Of a stretch of 64,000 nt of DNA, positions 16,738-25,408 are shown in pieces. Below the pieces are notes generated by a model. That model ran no database searches. It was not told where the DNA came from and saw only the letters and a program-made list of their open reading frames with translations. Location: positions 62,001 to 126,000 of the forward strand of contig JAWQCY010000006.1 of NCBI GenBank assembly GCA_036321795.1. The letters run 5' to 3'. The DNA comes from CAKVON01 sp902475665. GTDB taxonomy: Bacteria > Actinomycetota > Coriobacteriia > Coriobacteriales > Atopobiaceae. The first letter of the stretch is position 1. Every line of letters starts with the position of its first letter. The position numbers and the translations under genes are program-made.

Positions 16738-16782
16738 GTTCGACCTCCTGAAACTCCCGCCGGCATTGTACTTGCGCCGCGC

Positions 16783-17184
16783 TCAGCGGTCCAGAGCCCC
16801 GCGCGCAGCCGCGGGTGCCTCGGCCGCGTTGCACGCGCGGTAGCGCACGCCCGAGCCGCCGCGCGCCTCGATCTCGAGCCAGCCCTCGCCGTCCGACTCC
16901 CGCCCGAAGAAGATGAGCTGGAGCTCTCGGACATTGCCCCTGTCGTCCGCCGCGTCCACCAGGTAGACGTAGTTCGCCCCCGCCCCGGTGGCGTCGGCGT
17001 AGGAGCTCGCATGGCTGCCGGGCTCGGGCGCAGGCGCCCACATGGCGATCTCAGGGTTGGGCAGCACGCGGTCGGCGATCGAGCGCAGCGCCGACCCCCA
17101 GCCGGCGTCGAGCAGGGCATTCCCGCCCAGGACGAGCGCTGCGGAGAGGAGGGCGAGCACGGCGGCGAGCGGCTTCCTACGCAT
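16783..17184 (-). CDS. YxeA-family (DUF1093) secreted protein
   Basis: This 133-residue protein has an N-terminal signal or anchor (KPLAAVLALLSAALVLGGNA). The remainder follows the YxeA pattern: NYVYLVDAADDRGNVRELQL, then a short beta strand (GWLEIEARGGSGVRYRACN) and a final PAAARGALDR. YxeA proteins are small OB-fold extracytoplasmic proteins that recur in peptide-antibiotic resistance operons. The start overlaps the end of the permease gene by 8 bases, implying coupled translation. The biochemical role of the family is not established. Confidence 0.65.
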   Translation of the reverse strand: MRRKPLAAVLALLSAALVLGGNALLDAGWGSALRSIADRVLPNPEIAMWAPAPEPGSHASSYADATGAGANYVYLVDAADDRGNVRELQLIFFGRESDGEGWLEIEARGGSGVRYRACNAAEAPAAARGALDR

Positions 17185-17986
17185 CTGCCCTCCCGTCCTC
17201 GAAGCGGCAGAACCAGGCGATAAGGACGGCGGCGGTTGCCAGGGTGAGCACGAGGCCAGCGAGCGCAGTCGTGAGGAGAGGGCCCGCCGCGCGTGCGGCG
17301 TCGATGAAGGCCTCTACCCCGAGCGACCCCAGGCGCGCGGGCCAGGCGAGCGGCACCCAGCTCAGGGGCGTCGCCAGGGCACCGGTGAGCTCGCCGGTCA
17401 TGAGGCCGTGCGCAAGTCCGCCCACTGAGAAGAACGCGAGGAGCACCCCCGCCGCGCCGGCGCCGATGGCGGCGTTGCGGCCGAGGCGCAGGGCCACGCC
17501 GAGCCCCAGCGCGTAGAGGGGCAGGCTGCCCAGCACGATGCCCGCCCAGGCGGCCGCAAGCGGAGCGGGCCCGAGCGGCAGGCGCCCAGCGACGGCGAGC
17601 ACGGCCCCGAACACGCCGAGCGCCACGGCCAGCGCGCCCGCGCCGAGCGCCGCAAGGGCGAGCAGCTTCGCCGCGACGGCGCGCCCGCGCGAGGGGACCG
17701 CCGTGAGGTTGGCGAGGCGCCCGGCAGCGCGCTCCTCGTCCACGGCGAGCCCGCAGACGATGGCGGACATGAGCGGCATGAGGGCGCCGAGGAACTGGGC
17801 GTAGGCGTCCGCGCCCAGCGCCGGGTCCCATCGGGTTACGGAGAAGTACTCGCCGCAGGCAAGACCGGCTGCCAGGCCGCAGACGAGGTGCACCGCCGTG
17901 AGCGGGGAGCGCGCCAGGCGCAGGGCCTCGGAGAGCAGGGCCCGCGGGAGAGTCATGCGCGGCGTCGGGTCGGAGAGTCGTGTCAT
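17177..17986 (-). CDS. Lantibiotic-protection ABC permease, MutG/EpiG-like
   Basis: This 269-residue, six-span ABC-2 type permease starts at the ATG at 17986, which is 8 bases behind GGAGAGG; an ATG at 17992 overlaps the preceding stop but sits too close to that site. Spans occur at about 35-55, 70-90, 105-135, 145-165, 175-195 and 240-262. Motifs such as ALMPLMSAIVCGLAVDEERA and GRLANLTAVPSRGRAVAAKL match the cytosolic loop of MutE/MutG permeases. It follows the first permease and precedes YxeA, giving the order ATPase, permease, permease, YxeA, regulator, kinase. Confidence 0.8.
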   Translation of the reverse strand: MTRLSDPTPRMTLPRALLSEALRLARSPLTAVHLVCGLAAGLACGEYFSVTRWDPALGADAYAQFLGALMPLMSAIVCGLAVDEERAAGRLANLTAVPSRGRAVAAKLLALAALGAGALAVALGVFGAVLAVAGRLPLGPAPLAAAWAGIVLGSLPLYALGLGVALRLGRNAAIGAGAAGVLLAFFSVGGLAHGLMTGELTGALATPLSWVPLAWPARLGSLGVEAFIDAARAAGPLLTTALAGLVLTLATAAVLIAWFCRFEDGRADA

Positions 17987-17991
17987 GGCCA

Positions 17992-18758
17992 TCACCTCTC
18001 CTCGGAGCGCGCGAACCAGGCCGCGCCCGCCGCCGTGAGCGCGGCGAACGCGAGCGCGCAGACCGCAAGGCCCGCCAGTGTGAGCATGCCGTCCGCCGTG
18101 AGCGCCCCGCCGAGCGCCATGTCCGCCGCGAGTGGCTCGCCGCTCGGCAGCACGGGGATGAAGCTCGTGGGGATGACCATGCTCGCCGACGGCGGAAAGA
18201 GCTGCGGCAGTGGCATCAGCGACCAGGCGAACCCGCCCACGAGCTGCGCGGCGAGCGGGCAGAAGATGCCCGCGAGCATGCCGAGCCGCGCCGTGAGGAA
18301 GAGCCCTGCGGGGATCATCCACGCCGCGGTCACCGTGTTGGCGAGCGCGCAGAGGAGCATCGTGAGCGTGCCCGCGGCCGTGAGGCCCTGCGAGGAGAAC
18401 GCCGAGCCCGCGAGGTAGATGCCGAAGACCACGAGGTTCGAGAGCGTGCAGAGCGCGAGGCACCAGAGCGCCTTGGTCCACCAGGCGCGCCCGAGCGGGA
18501 AGCCCAGGCCTAGAAGCCCCCGCATCCGCGTGCGCGCGTCCGCCCGCGCGACGCACGCCACCACGAGCGAGAGAGCCACGGGCAGGAAGAGCGCGTACCA
18601 GTAGTTCCACGCGCTGAAGATCTGCACGCCCCGGTAGGGCATCGCGCCGAGCAGCGGCATCGGCAGTGCCATGAGCACGGCCAGGCGAACTGGTGCCGCG
18701 TGGCGCGACTTCAGGGCCTCGGCGCGCAGGCCCGCGAGCAGGCCGCCTTTCTCGCCCG

Positions 18759-18762
<4 letters not shown>
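17992..18762 (-). CDS. Lantibiotic-protection ABC permease, MutE/EpiE-like
   Basis: The start at 18762 overlaps the ATPase stop as ATGA and has GGAGGTGG upstream. The 256-residue product is an ABC-2 permease with about six spans. LRAEALKSRHAAPVRLAVLM at the N-terminus is the amphipathic entry of this family, followed by WNYWYALFLPVALSL and ARTRMRGLLGLGFPLGRAWW. Together with the second permease and the ATPase it would expel or release lantibiotic-type peptides from the membrane. Confidence 0.82.
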
Positions 18763-19487
<725 letters not shown>

Positions 19488-19682
19488 GGGTTCGTCCTTT
19501 CTCTTCCGAGCGCGCGGGCCGAGTCGCCGTGCCCGCGCGCCTTACCTTTCGGGTTCACCATCCATGGTGGGGCGCGTTTCTAACGAAGCCGTAACGGCCG
19601 TTGGGCTCTTTTGGCGCCAGCCCTTCTCGACCCGTACGCCACTCATGGTGTGTTTATCGCGATAGCAAGGACGGAGGTGCCC

Positions 19683-19784
19683 GTGGCACGCAATAAGTAC
19701 CCGGAGGAGACGGTCGAGAAGATTCTCGACGTTGCCGAGCGACTCCTCGTGGAGCGCGGCTACGAGCACACCACGATGATCTGA
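19683..19784 (+). pseudogene. TetR-family regulator, truncated to 33 codons
   Basis: GTG with GGAGGTG upstream starts MARNKYPEETVEKILDVAER and continues LLVERGYEHTTMI before a stop. This is the first helix and start of the helix-turn-helix of a TetR repressor, cut where HsdS-like sequence begins. The intact form probably regulated the divergent ABC operon. Loss of the recognition helix and ligand domain means it cannot work. Confidence 0.75.
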
Positions 19785-20278
19785 AGAGCAATACGCTTAA
19801 ACCGAAAAAGGCAAACCCTGGAGACGTGATTTTTGCCATAACGAGCGAGAATATCGAAGATGTCTGCACACCATTGGCGTGGGAAGGCGAACAGCCGGTT
19901 ACAATCAGCGGACACCCTTGCGCGTATGCGACTGAAAGCATTATCCCGAGATACCTAGCATATTTAGCTACTGCTCAGGACTTTCAGATATCCAAACGAA
20001 AGGTGGCGAAAGGGACAAAGGTAATCGAAGCCGCGCCTGTGGACTTATCGAGGGTCGAGATTCCCGTCCCGTGCTCCGCCACCCAGCGGAAGGTCGTCGA
20101 CATCCTCGACCGCTTCGACACCCTAACGAAATCGCTCACCGACGGTATCCCCGCCGAAATCGAGGCGCGACGTCAGCAATACGAATATTACGGCGACCGC
20201 CTACTCGACTTCCCGCGCAAGGCAGGCGCCACGCGCAGCATGTTCTGGATCTTGGGCATCGGCTCGATGTCGGCGTAG
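19779..20278 (+). pseudogene. HsdS C-terminal fragment (type I restriction specificity)
   Basis: Starting at the TetR junction, the frame reads SNTLKPKKANPGDVIFAITS, then YLATAQDFQISKRKVAKGTK, VEIPVPCSATQRKVVDILDR, FDTLTKSLTDGIPAEIEARR and YYGDRLLDFPRKA. These are the end of a target-recognition domain and the conserved C-terminal coiled coil of HsdS. The last residues after DFPRKA look unrelated, marking a second junction near 20225. There is no HsdM or HsdR. The first half of the protein is missing. Confidence 0.75.
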
Positions 20279-20295
20279 ACGTTGAGCGTGACCAT
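20188..20295 (-). pseudogene. 5' fragment of an unidentified gene facing the HsdS stump
   Basis: GGAGGG lies 7 bases before an ATG at 20295, opening MVTLNVYADIEPMPKIQNML and RVAP before running into the complement of the HsdS tail. The intact ribosome site suggests a real gene start truncated by the same rearrangement. I do not recognise the product. Resemblance to a tyrosine-recombinase tail (NVYAD) is too weak to use. Confidence 0.3.
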
Positions 20296-20718
20296 GGCGT
20301 TTCCCTCCATGCCGAGAGGCTGTATAAGCCGCCGTGGCGGGCGACGATTCGTGCCCTCTCAAAAAACATGCGTAAGATCGAGCGGAGGTTGAGCCTGCCG
20401 AATCGGAGCAATAGCACCCGAAAAAGCGCTGGAAAACTCACCATTTCACGGGGCGCTGATGGCGTGAAGGCGGATATTGGGAAGATGACAGGCCGGATTT
20501 GTCGCGTCGAGTTGGCCGTCTGCAATCTGAATCGTTCGGCGGTTTGCTTTGTTATGGACAATGCCGTACAAAACGTACCGAAATGTGTGCGCATAGGTGC
20601 GGCCCGTCTCTATACCTTGGCTTTCGGTTGCCAACTGATTTGCGATCAGCCTGAAATAAGGCGACGATTGGGATCCTCTAACTCGGATTTCTCGCTCGGT
20701 TTCTAAGGCGCTTAGAGC

Positions 20719-21010
20719 CGGCTCATAAGGGCGAAAACAAAGCCACCCGTGACGATTCTTTCAGTCATCGCTCTTGTGCATCCCATTTGACCTGCGGAAA
20801 TGTTAGGCGGCAAACCCGCTGGCTACGATTCACTTCGCTAAACAGGCGCCAAAGAGGAAAATCAGCCGTTTTATCATCCATCTCGGACGTTTCAGGGCCT
20901 CAAAACCAACCCGTTTTTGTCCCCGGGACAAAAATGAAACTGCGGGCTCGCGGTTTCGAAATAGTTTGCGAATTTGTCCCAGGGCTTGTCCCAAACGCTT
21001 ACGCGAGGAC
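20719..21010. repeat. Composite dispersed repeat B-D, third copy
   Basis: GCTCATAAGGGC, AAAGCCACCCGTGACGATTC and GACCTGCGGAAATG match repeat B in a diverged form. From 20914 the perfect palindrome TTTTTGTCCC-C-GGGACAAAAA starts the D part, followed by GTTTCGAAATAGTTTGCGAA, TTTGTCCC and CTTGTCCC. A C copy follows at 21113, giving the order B-D-C. No gene is supported from 20300 to 21490. Confidence 0.55.
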
Positions 21011-21112
21011 ACGCGGAGGGATTCGGCGGCAAGGTGGACAAAACCGACAACCAAACTAGACCCAATCGGAATGGCGCCACGACAAACGAGCGTGAAAGAG
21101 TGGGGGTAAGCC

Positions 21113-21249
21113 GATAGGGCTTTGACCTGCTCTTTTGAGTGCCGTACTGTGCTCCTGAGTTTCGTTTCATACGGGAGTCACGGCAAAGCCACCAGCGACA
21201 TAGCGAGAACAACGGCCTCCGGACCCTCTGGTTCGGAGGCTTTTCTTTT
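21113..21249. repeat. Dispersed repeat C, copy 2, ending in a terminator
   Basis: GATAGGGCTTTGACCTGCTC opens the copy. It keeps TTTTGAGTGCCG, GAGTTTCGTTTCATACGGG, GGCAAAGCCACCAGCGAC and a GCCTCCG...CGGAGGC-TTTTCTTTT hairpin. It stands free of any nearby gene, which argues against a mere gene-end terminator. Confidence 0.65.
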
Positions 21250-21490
21250 GCATGCCTACCTGGGAAAACGGCTCGATTATTCCCGCATGCCCCTACTGGT
21301 CGGTGCGGCGGAGCACTCGGCGGTACGGGAATAATCAGGTCCTGCGGGAATGATTTACGATTTGAGTCCTCCGGAGGCTGATTCCGAGCGACTGTTGTTA
21401 AGTGCCTCCATACGTTGGGGCCTGAAGCAATCACGCTCCGGGCCCCGCTGCCACCTGCGGCTATTCACCTCTCGGCACCACGCCAACCGG

Positions 21491-21838
21491 CTAATATGCG
21501 AGCTCGTCGAACTGCTCGCGGGTGACTGGCTTGAGGAACGCACGGACCTTATCGTTGTCGCAGTCCGCCTTCAGCCCCTCGAGAACTCCAACGTACACGA
21601 CGCTCATCGCGTAATCGTCGCCCGTGAGGTAGAGGCCCTCAATGAAGTCGGCCGCCCTCTCGAGGAAGACCGAATCCCCGGTCGTCAGGGCACGCTCGAC
21701 ATGGGGCCGGAAGACGTCCTCGTAGGTGAGGAAGGCACCCGTCTCCATGCCGTCCTGCCACGAGATGTAGCCCTCAAACTCGGACTTGAGCTCGGGGAAT
21801 GAGCCTAGCAGCCTCTCATTCAATTCCGATTCGTTCAA
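21491..21838 (-). CDS. DUF7674-like immunity protein
   Basis: I start it at a TTG at 21838 because GGAGG lies 8 bases upstream and this is one base after the stop of the toxin fragment; the ATG at 21886 would lie inside that fragment. The 115-residue acidic, helical protein (NERLLGSFPELKSEFEGY, ALTTGDSVFLERAADFIEGL, YAMSVVYVGVLEGLKADCDN) resembles small immunity proteins of polymorphic toxin systems. It appears complete while its toxin is reduced to a tip, the usual state of an orphan immunity gene. Confidence 0.6.
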   Translation of the reverse strand: MNESELNERLLGSFPELKSEFEGYISWQDGMETGAFLTYEDVFRPHVERALTTGDSVFLERAADFIEGLYLTGDDYAMSVVYVGVLEGLKADCDNDKVRAFLKPVTREQFDELAY

Positions 21839-21839
21839 T

Positions 21840-22070
21840 CTAAACACCTCCAAGAGCATCAGCGAGATCGTTTCGCAGCCGTTCAAGCAGGGCTCTGTCG
21901 GGATGGTTCGGATTCTTCGAGAGGATCCTCTCGATCTGCCTCAGTCGCTCTCTGCCCTTTCGAATGTGGTCCCTCCCGCCGACCAGCTCGCCCGTTGCGA
22001 TCTGTTTGCGAATGGCGTCGGCAGTCCCTCCGTCACCAACCGCGGCGTTCGGCCTATAGAGTTCTTTGAC
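21840..22070 (-). pseudogene. C-terminal tip of a polymorphic toxin
   Basis: The frame ending at 21840 reads GDGGTADAIRKQIATGELVG, then GRDHIRKGRERLRQIERILS, PNHPDRALLERLRNDLADAL and GGV. This GNGGTADA...TGE..GG..H..KG..R pattern is a recurring C-terminal toxin segment in secreted polymorphic toxins of Gram-positive bacteria. Upstream of about 22060 the frame is only the complement of a surface-protein remnant, so the delivery part is gone. It is directly followed by the immunity gene. Confidence 0.55.
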
Positions 22071-22523
22071 GATGAACCGTCTTTGGTGAAAATCACCTTC
22101 GCGAATGAAGACGGCACCACCATCTATAGCGAAGACTGGTACGAAATCGGCACAGAAGCAGACCAAATCACGGTGCCCGCTCCTACGAAACCGTCTGACA
22201 ACAAGTACGACTACGTGTTCGATTCATAGCACAAGGAAATCACCGACGCGACAGAAGACGTTGTCTACAAAGCCCAGTTTAAGAAGGTGCCCAAAAGCAA
22301 TCCGGGCAATTCCGATAGCGACAAACCCGGCACGGACGCCCCAGGCAACAACACCCCTGGCGCGGACGGCTCTCAAACTAACGGCGGCAATGCGAACGCC
22401 AACAGCGCCATTCCTCCGATGGGTGATCATACGGCAACAGTGCTTGGCACTGCCCTGACCGGAACGGGCGCGCTTGCATTGGCAGCTGCAATCTGCGCGC
22501 GCAAAAGAAAACGCATCTGGTAA
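22059..22523 (+). pseudogene. Cell-surface protein remnant with internal stop
   Basis: One frame is open to 22523 except for a TAG at 22227-22229. It reads SLVKITFANEDGTTIYSEDW (an Ig-like or InlB-repeat strand pattern), then VVYKAQFKKVPK, a Gly/Asn/Asp/Pro-rich spacer, IPPMGDHTATVLGTALTGTG, a hydrophobic span and RKRKRIW. This is the layout of a sortase-anchored protein C-terminus with a degenerate sorting motif (IPPMGD for LPxTG). The N-terminus is missing at the junction with the toxin fragment, so it is a broken gene. Confidence 0.65.
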
Positions 22524-22619
22524 AACTAGGCGCTCTCATTTCGCTTGCCGTAAGAAGCTGGTACCGCGTGGGTGCGAACTGCGGCCCAAACTTAGACGGC
22601 TCAATAAAAACTAAGCTGC

Positions 22620-22658
22620 AAAGGACTGGCCCTGGAACTTCTCCAGGGCCAGTCCTTT
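22620..22658. terminator. Strong intrinsic terminator
   Basis: A perfect 16-bp stem (AAAGGACTGGCCCTGG and its complement) with a seven-base loop lies about 100 bases after the surface-protein remnant and ends in TTTCAATTTGG. It can work in either direction. Confidence 0.75.
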
Positions 22659-22720
22659 CAATTTGGCCCGACCCCTTCGAGCGTTTCAATGTGCTATGTA
22701 GGCGTCGAGGTCAGTCAGTC

Positions 22721-22852
22721 CTAAAGGACTCGAAGCTGGGTCACGTCCGCCCCGAAGAGCCTGTCCTTGGTATGGTCGAAGACCTGCTCGGTCGGCCCAC
22801 TGTCCAGGCAGTTGCCCTTGACGCCTATTCCGAAGGAGACATGCGAGCGATA
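22721..22852 (-). pseudogene. IS3-family transposase fragment
   Basis: The minus strand reads GVKGNCLDSGPTEQVFDHTK and DRLFGADVTQLRVL before a stop. It corresponds to the KGNCxDNGxxEQxFGHLKDEFF block near the third catalytic residue of IS3/IS150 OrfB transposases. The catalytic D and E surroundings are degraded and both ends are lost. Confidence 0.6.
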
Positions 22853-22911
22853 TCAAGTCGTCGCGATCCCATTAGCTCATCTTGACCGCGGACCATTTCA
22901 GGCAGATGGCA

Positions 22912-23580
22912 TTATCGAGCGTGAGCGTTTCTGTATGTTTCTTTGATTCCTTCCGGTAAGTCGTCGGGAATCAGCGCTTTCAGCCTGTCCTCGCCGCCAT
23001 CTTGAATCACCTGCTCGTAGTACCAGCATTTGAACTTCAACATGTCCAGCGCGCGGTTCATCTTCGCGATCTCCGACTCCATGTGGGCCTTCCGCTCCTC
23101 GAACATGGCCTTGCCCTCGTCGCTGGCCGCGCCCGCGTTGGGCGGCCCGGTCGTGCCGGAACCGCCGGAGCTGCCGCCCTTGGCGTGCTTTCCGGTTGCC
23201 TTGAAGGGCCAGGGCTCGGCTTCTTTCAGCTTGTCCACGTCGTTGCCGTGGTCACCGAGAAGGGCGCGTGCCGCCTTCACGTTGCGCACGTCAGCGAGCT
23301 GCAGCTTGAAGTCGATCCGGTCGGACTCGCTCTGGGCCTTGAGCTCTGCAATCTCGCCGCGCAACTGCTCTGCGGTCTCGGCGTTCTTCGCCGCCTCGGC
23401 CACCTGGGCCTCGAGTGACGCGATCTTCTCGTCGCGCTCGGCGATTTGCTTCTCGAAGTCGGAAGCGTTGTCTACCTGCGACTGGCCCTGCTGCGTTTCC
23501 TGCTGCTCCTGGCCCTGCTGTCGCGACGCATCCTGCGCACCCTGTGTGGCTTCCTGGCCGCCATTGGTCTCACCGTCCAT
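22912..23580 (-). CDS. In-frame fusion: phage scaffold-like N-terminus and MerR-regulator C-terminus
   Basis: The 222-residue frame begins with a Gln-rich stretch and coiled coil (FEKQIAERDEKIASLEAQVA), then LADVRNVKAARALLGDHGND, VDKLKEAEPWPF and a Gly/Ser-rich TGPPNAGAASDEGK. This is the plan of a phage scaffolding protein of the DUF4355/GP20 type. From about residue 160 it changes to FEERKAHMESEIAKMNRALD, MLKFKCWYYEQVIQDGGEDR and DDLPEGIKETYRNAHAR, the C-terminal coiled coil of a MerR-family regulator. The two parts belong to unrelated families, so this is a deletion or recombination fusion that happens to keep the frame. Whether it is expressed is unknown. Confidence 0.6.
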   Translation of the reverse strand: MDGETNGGQEATQGAQDASRQQGQEQQETQQGQSQVDNASDFEKQIAERDEKIASLEAQVAEAAKNAETAEQLRGEIAELKAQSESDRIDFKLQLADVRNVKAARALLGDHGNDVDKLKEAEPWPFKATGKHAKGGSSGGSGTTGPPNAGAASDEGKAMFEERKAHMESEIAKMNRALDMLKFKCWYYEQVIQDGGEDRLKALIPDDLPEGIKETYRNAHAR

Positions 23581-23680
23581 GTTCTGTCCTGCCTTTCGTA
23601 ATCAGGCGGGCAGAGACGAACGATGCCCGCACCTTTACCAGTACGGGCATCGTCGCAGCGTGTCACAAGTTCAAGCTGAC

Positions 23681-25396
23681 TTATGCAGGAAAGGCCCTGT
23701 GCATTTCTTCGATGAGTTCCTGGCAGCTCTTGATCTCTTTAATCAGTTTGTTGCAAGCGAAGGACTTACTCCTGCGAAGATCGCGTATATCGTCGAGCTG
23801 CTTGTTAATGGCATCGATACGTGGTTGGAAGACTTCTGACTCGTTCAGAAGCTTGCGCAGGCCAGCCGCACATTGATCTTCAAGGGCATCGGCTGCCTTG
23901 TTAAATGACGCCCGCACGGAGTCGCGATTGGCACGCATTTCACGTTGGCGTTTTTCGTTGTCGTAGTCATCCTTCGCCTGTAATCCAATCGACAGGACGA
24001 CGCCAAGCACACCGAGAGCCTTACCAGCCACGTTTATGCCCTTCGTCCATTTGACAGCCTCCCATGGTTTGAAGCTGTGTCCGAAGAAGTGCCCGATATC
24101 AAGAACGAGCTGATGGGCCTTGCTGCCCGAGAAAGCCTTTAGACCAGCCGCAGCGGCATCGGTACCGATAGTGCTGCTGACTACTTTTCCGCTTCCCTGC
24201 GCAATAAGGTCGGGCTGGAGGATCTTGCTTACAATCGGGTTCCCGGCCCGTTGCTTAGCTTCCAGGCGGATCCGCAGGTCTTGTGAGAACTCGGAGGTGT
24301 AGAACTCATCAAGGCTGTCCTGGCATTTGTCGTAGCGGCTCTGAATCGCCTTGCTGATTCTCGCACCGCAATCCTCAGACAAGCCGTCGACGTGATTGTA
24401 GGATTTCTTCGCCAGGTCTTCGGCGTCTGATTCTGACGTGCACTCCGCGATGGCATCTGCAAGCTTTCGCCCTTCCTCCCTGATGTCCAGGGCGGTCGTC
24501 GTGTAGATTTGCCTTACGGTCGCCTCTACGTCATGCGTCGCGTTCGCTATTATCGAGCGCTCACGACACAGTTGCTCCTCTAGGATGTCGACATCTTCAT
24601 CGCCGCAGCTAACCCTCTGGTCTTGAAGAGCCTCGTCCAAGGAGTCGCGAAGCTGGTAGAGGGGGGTTGTCAATCTTGCGACCATTCCGCGTTGCTCGAC
24701 GAAAGCGTTGAGCGTGTCGACAAGCTCTGCAAAGTTGCTTTGCTCAAGGAGTCGCATCGCTCTCTCGGGCTTCTCGCCGGCGATTTCGTCGCTTTTCAGG
24801 TAAGCCAAGGCGTCCACAAACACAACCCGCAGCTGCTCGGGTGTATATGGGCTGGTGACTTTAGCGAGGTCCTCAGAGATGATAGCTCTCTGCTCTGGGC
24901 TGTTGCCGTTGTCTGCGTCCCTCATCTTGTTGACGACGAGGACCATCTCACCGGCCTTGTCGCGATCAATGAGCAGCTCCCTGAAGTCCTGCGCGATGGG
25001 CTCGTCGAAGCCCTGGTAGGTGACGACGTAGACAAGGAGGTCTGCATCCGCAATCGCCTTGAACGATAACTCGTCGTGCTCGGGACGCCTGCCAGTCCCG
25101 ATGCCAGGGGTGTCAACCACTTGGACGCCATGCCAGTCGTACGCTCGCGCCTCCTCGGTGGTGATCTCGTGGCCGGTCGCTATGTCGAATCCGGTGAGCG
25201 CCTTCAGTATCGTCGATTTGCCTGCGCTGTACTGACCGGCGAAGACCAGGCTGATGGGCTTCTCACTGCCGAAGGCGCCTTTGGGAAGGGTCGACTCGTC
25301 GTAGCCGATCTCCTGGTAGAGCGTGTGCGCATCCGAGATAAGCCGAGAGCTTCTCTCGCTGTATTCCGGTATATCAAGCTTGAACCGCATTCCCAT
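23681..25396 (-). CDS. Dynamin-like GTPase, second of a pair
   Basis: This 571-residue protein has a GTPase domain with G1 GQYSAGKST (residues 54-62), G3 DTPGIGTGR and G4 VNKMRD, followed by long helical regions and a hydrophobic segment (ALGVLGVVLSIGL, about 460) that could touch membranes. The architecture matches bacterial dynamin-like proteins of the LeoA type, which usually work as pairs in membrane remodelling; some such pairs protect against phage. AGGTGG precedes the ATG. It lies 12 bases after the other GTPase gene (25409-27532), so the two are cotranscribed. Confidence 0.8.
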   Translation of the reverse strand: MGMRFKLDIPEYSERSSRLISDAHTLYQEIGYDESTLPKGAFGSEKPISLVFAGQYSAGKSTILKALTGFDIATGHEITTEEARAYDWHGVQVVDTPGIGTGRRPEHDELSFKAIADADLLVYVVTYQGFDEPIAQDFRELLIDRDKAGEMVLVVNKMRDADNGNSPEQRAIISEDLAKVTSPYTPEQLRVVFVDALAYLKSDEIAGEKPERAMRLLEQSNFAELVDTLNAFVEQRGMVARLTTPLYQLRDSLDEALQDQRVSCGDEDVDILEEQLCRERSIIANATHDVEATVRQIYTTTALDIREEGRKLADAIAECTSESDAEDLAKKSYNHVDGLSEDCGARISKAIQSRYDKCQDSLDEFYTSEFSQDLRIRLEAKQRAGNPIVSKILQPDLIAQGSGKVVSSTIGTDAAAAGLKAFSGSKAHQLVLDIGHFFGHSFKPWEAVKWTKGINVAGKALGVLGVVLSIGLQAKDDYDNEKRQREMRANRDSVRASFNKAADALEDQCAAGLRKLLNESEVFQPRIDAINKQLDDIRDLRRSKSFACNKLIKEIKSCQELIEEMHRAFPA

Positions 25397-25408
25397 ATTT
25401 CCACCTGC

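Noticed and set aside
17993..18610. N-terminal extension of the second permease to 477 residues
   Set aside because: The extension is the other frame of the first permease; a start with a proper ribosome site exists at 17986.
20188..20295. Tyrosine recombinase beside hsdS, as in invertible specificity loci
   Set aside because: Only a NVYAD-like word supports it, and the segment starts with its own ribosome site, which fits a gene start better than a recombinase tail.
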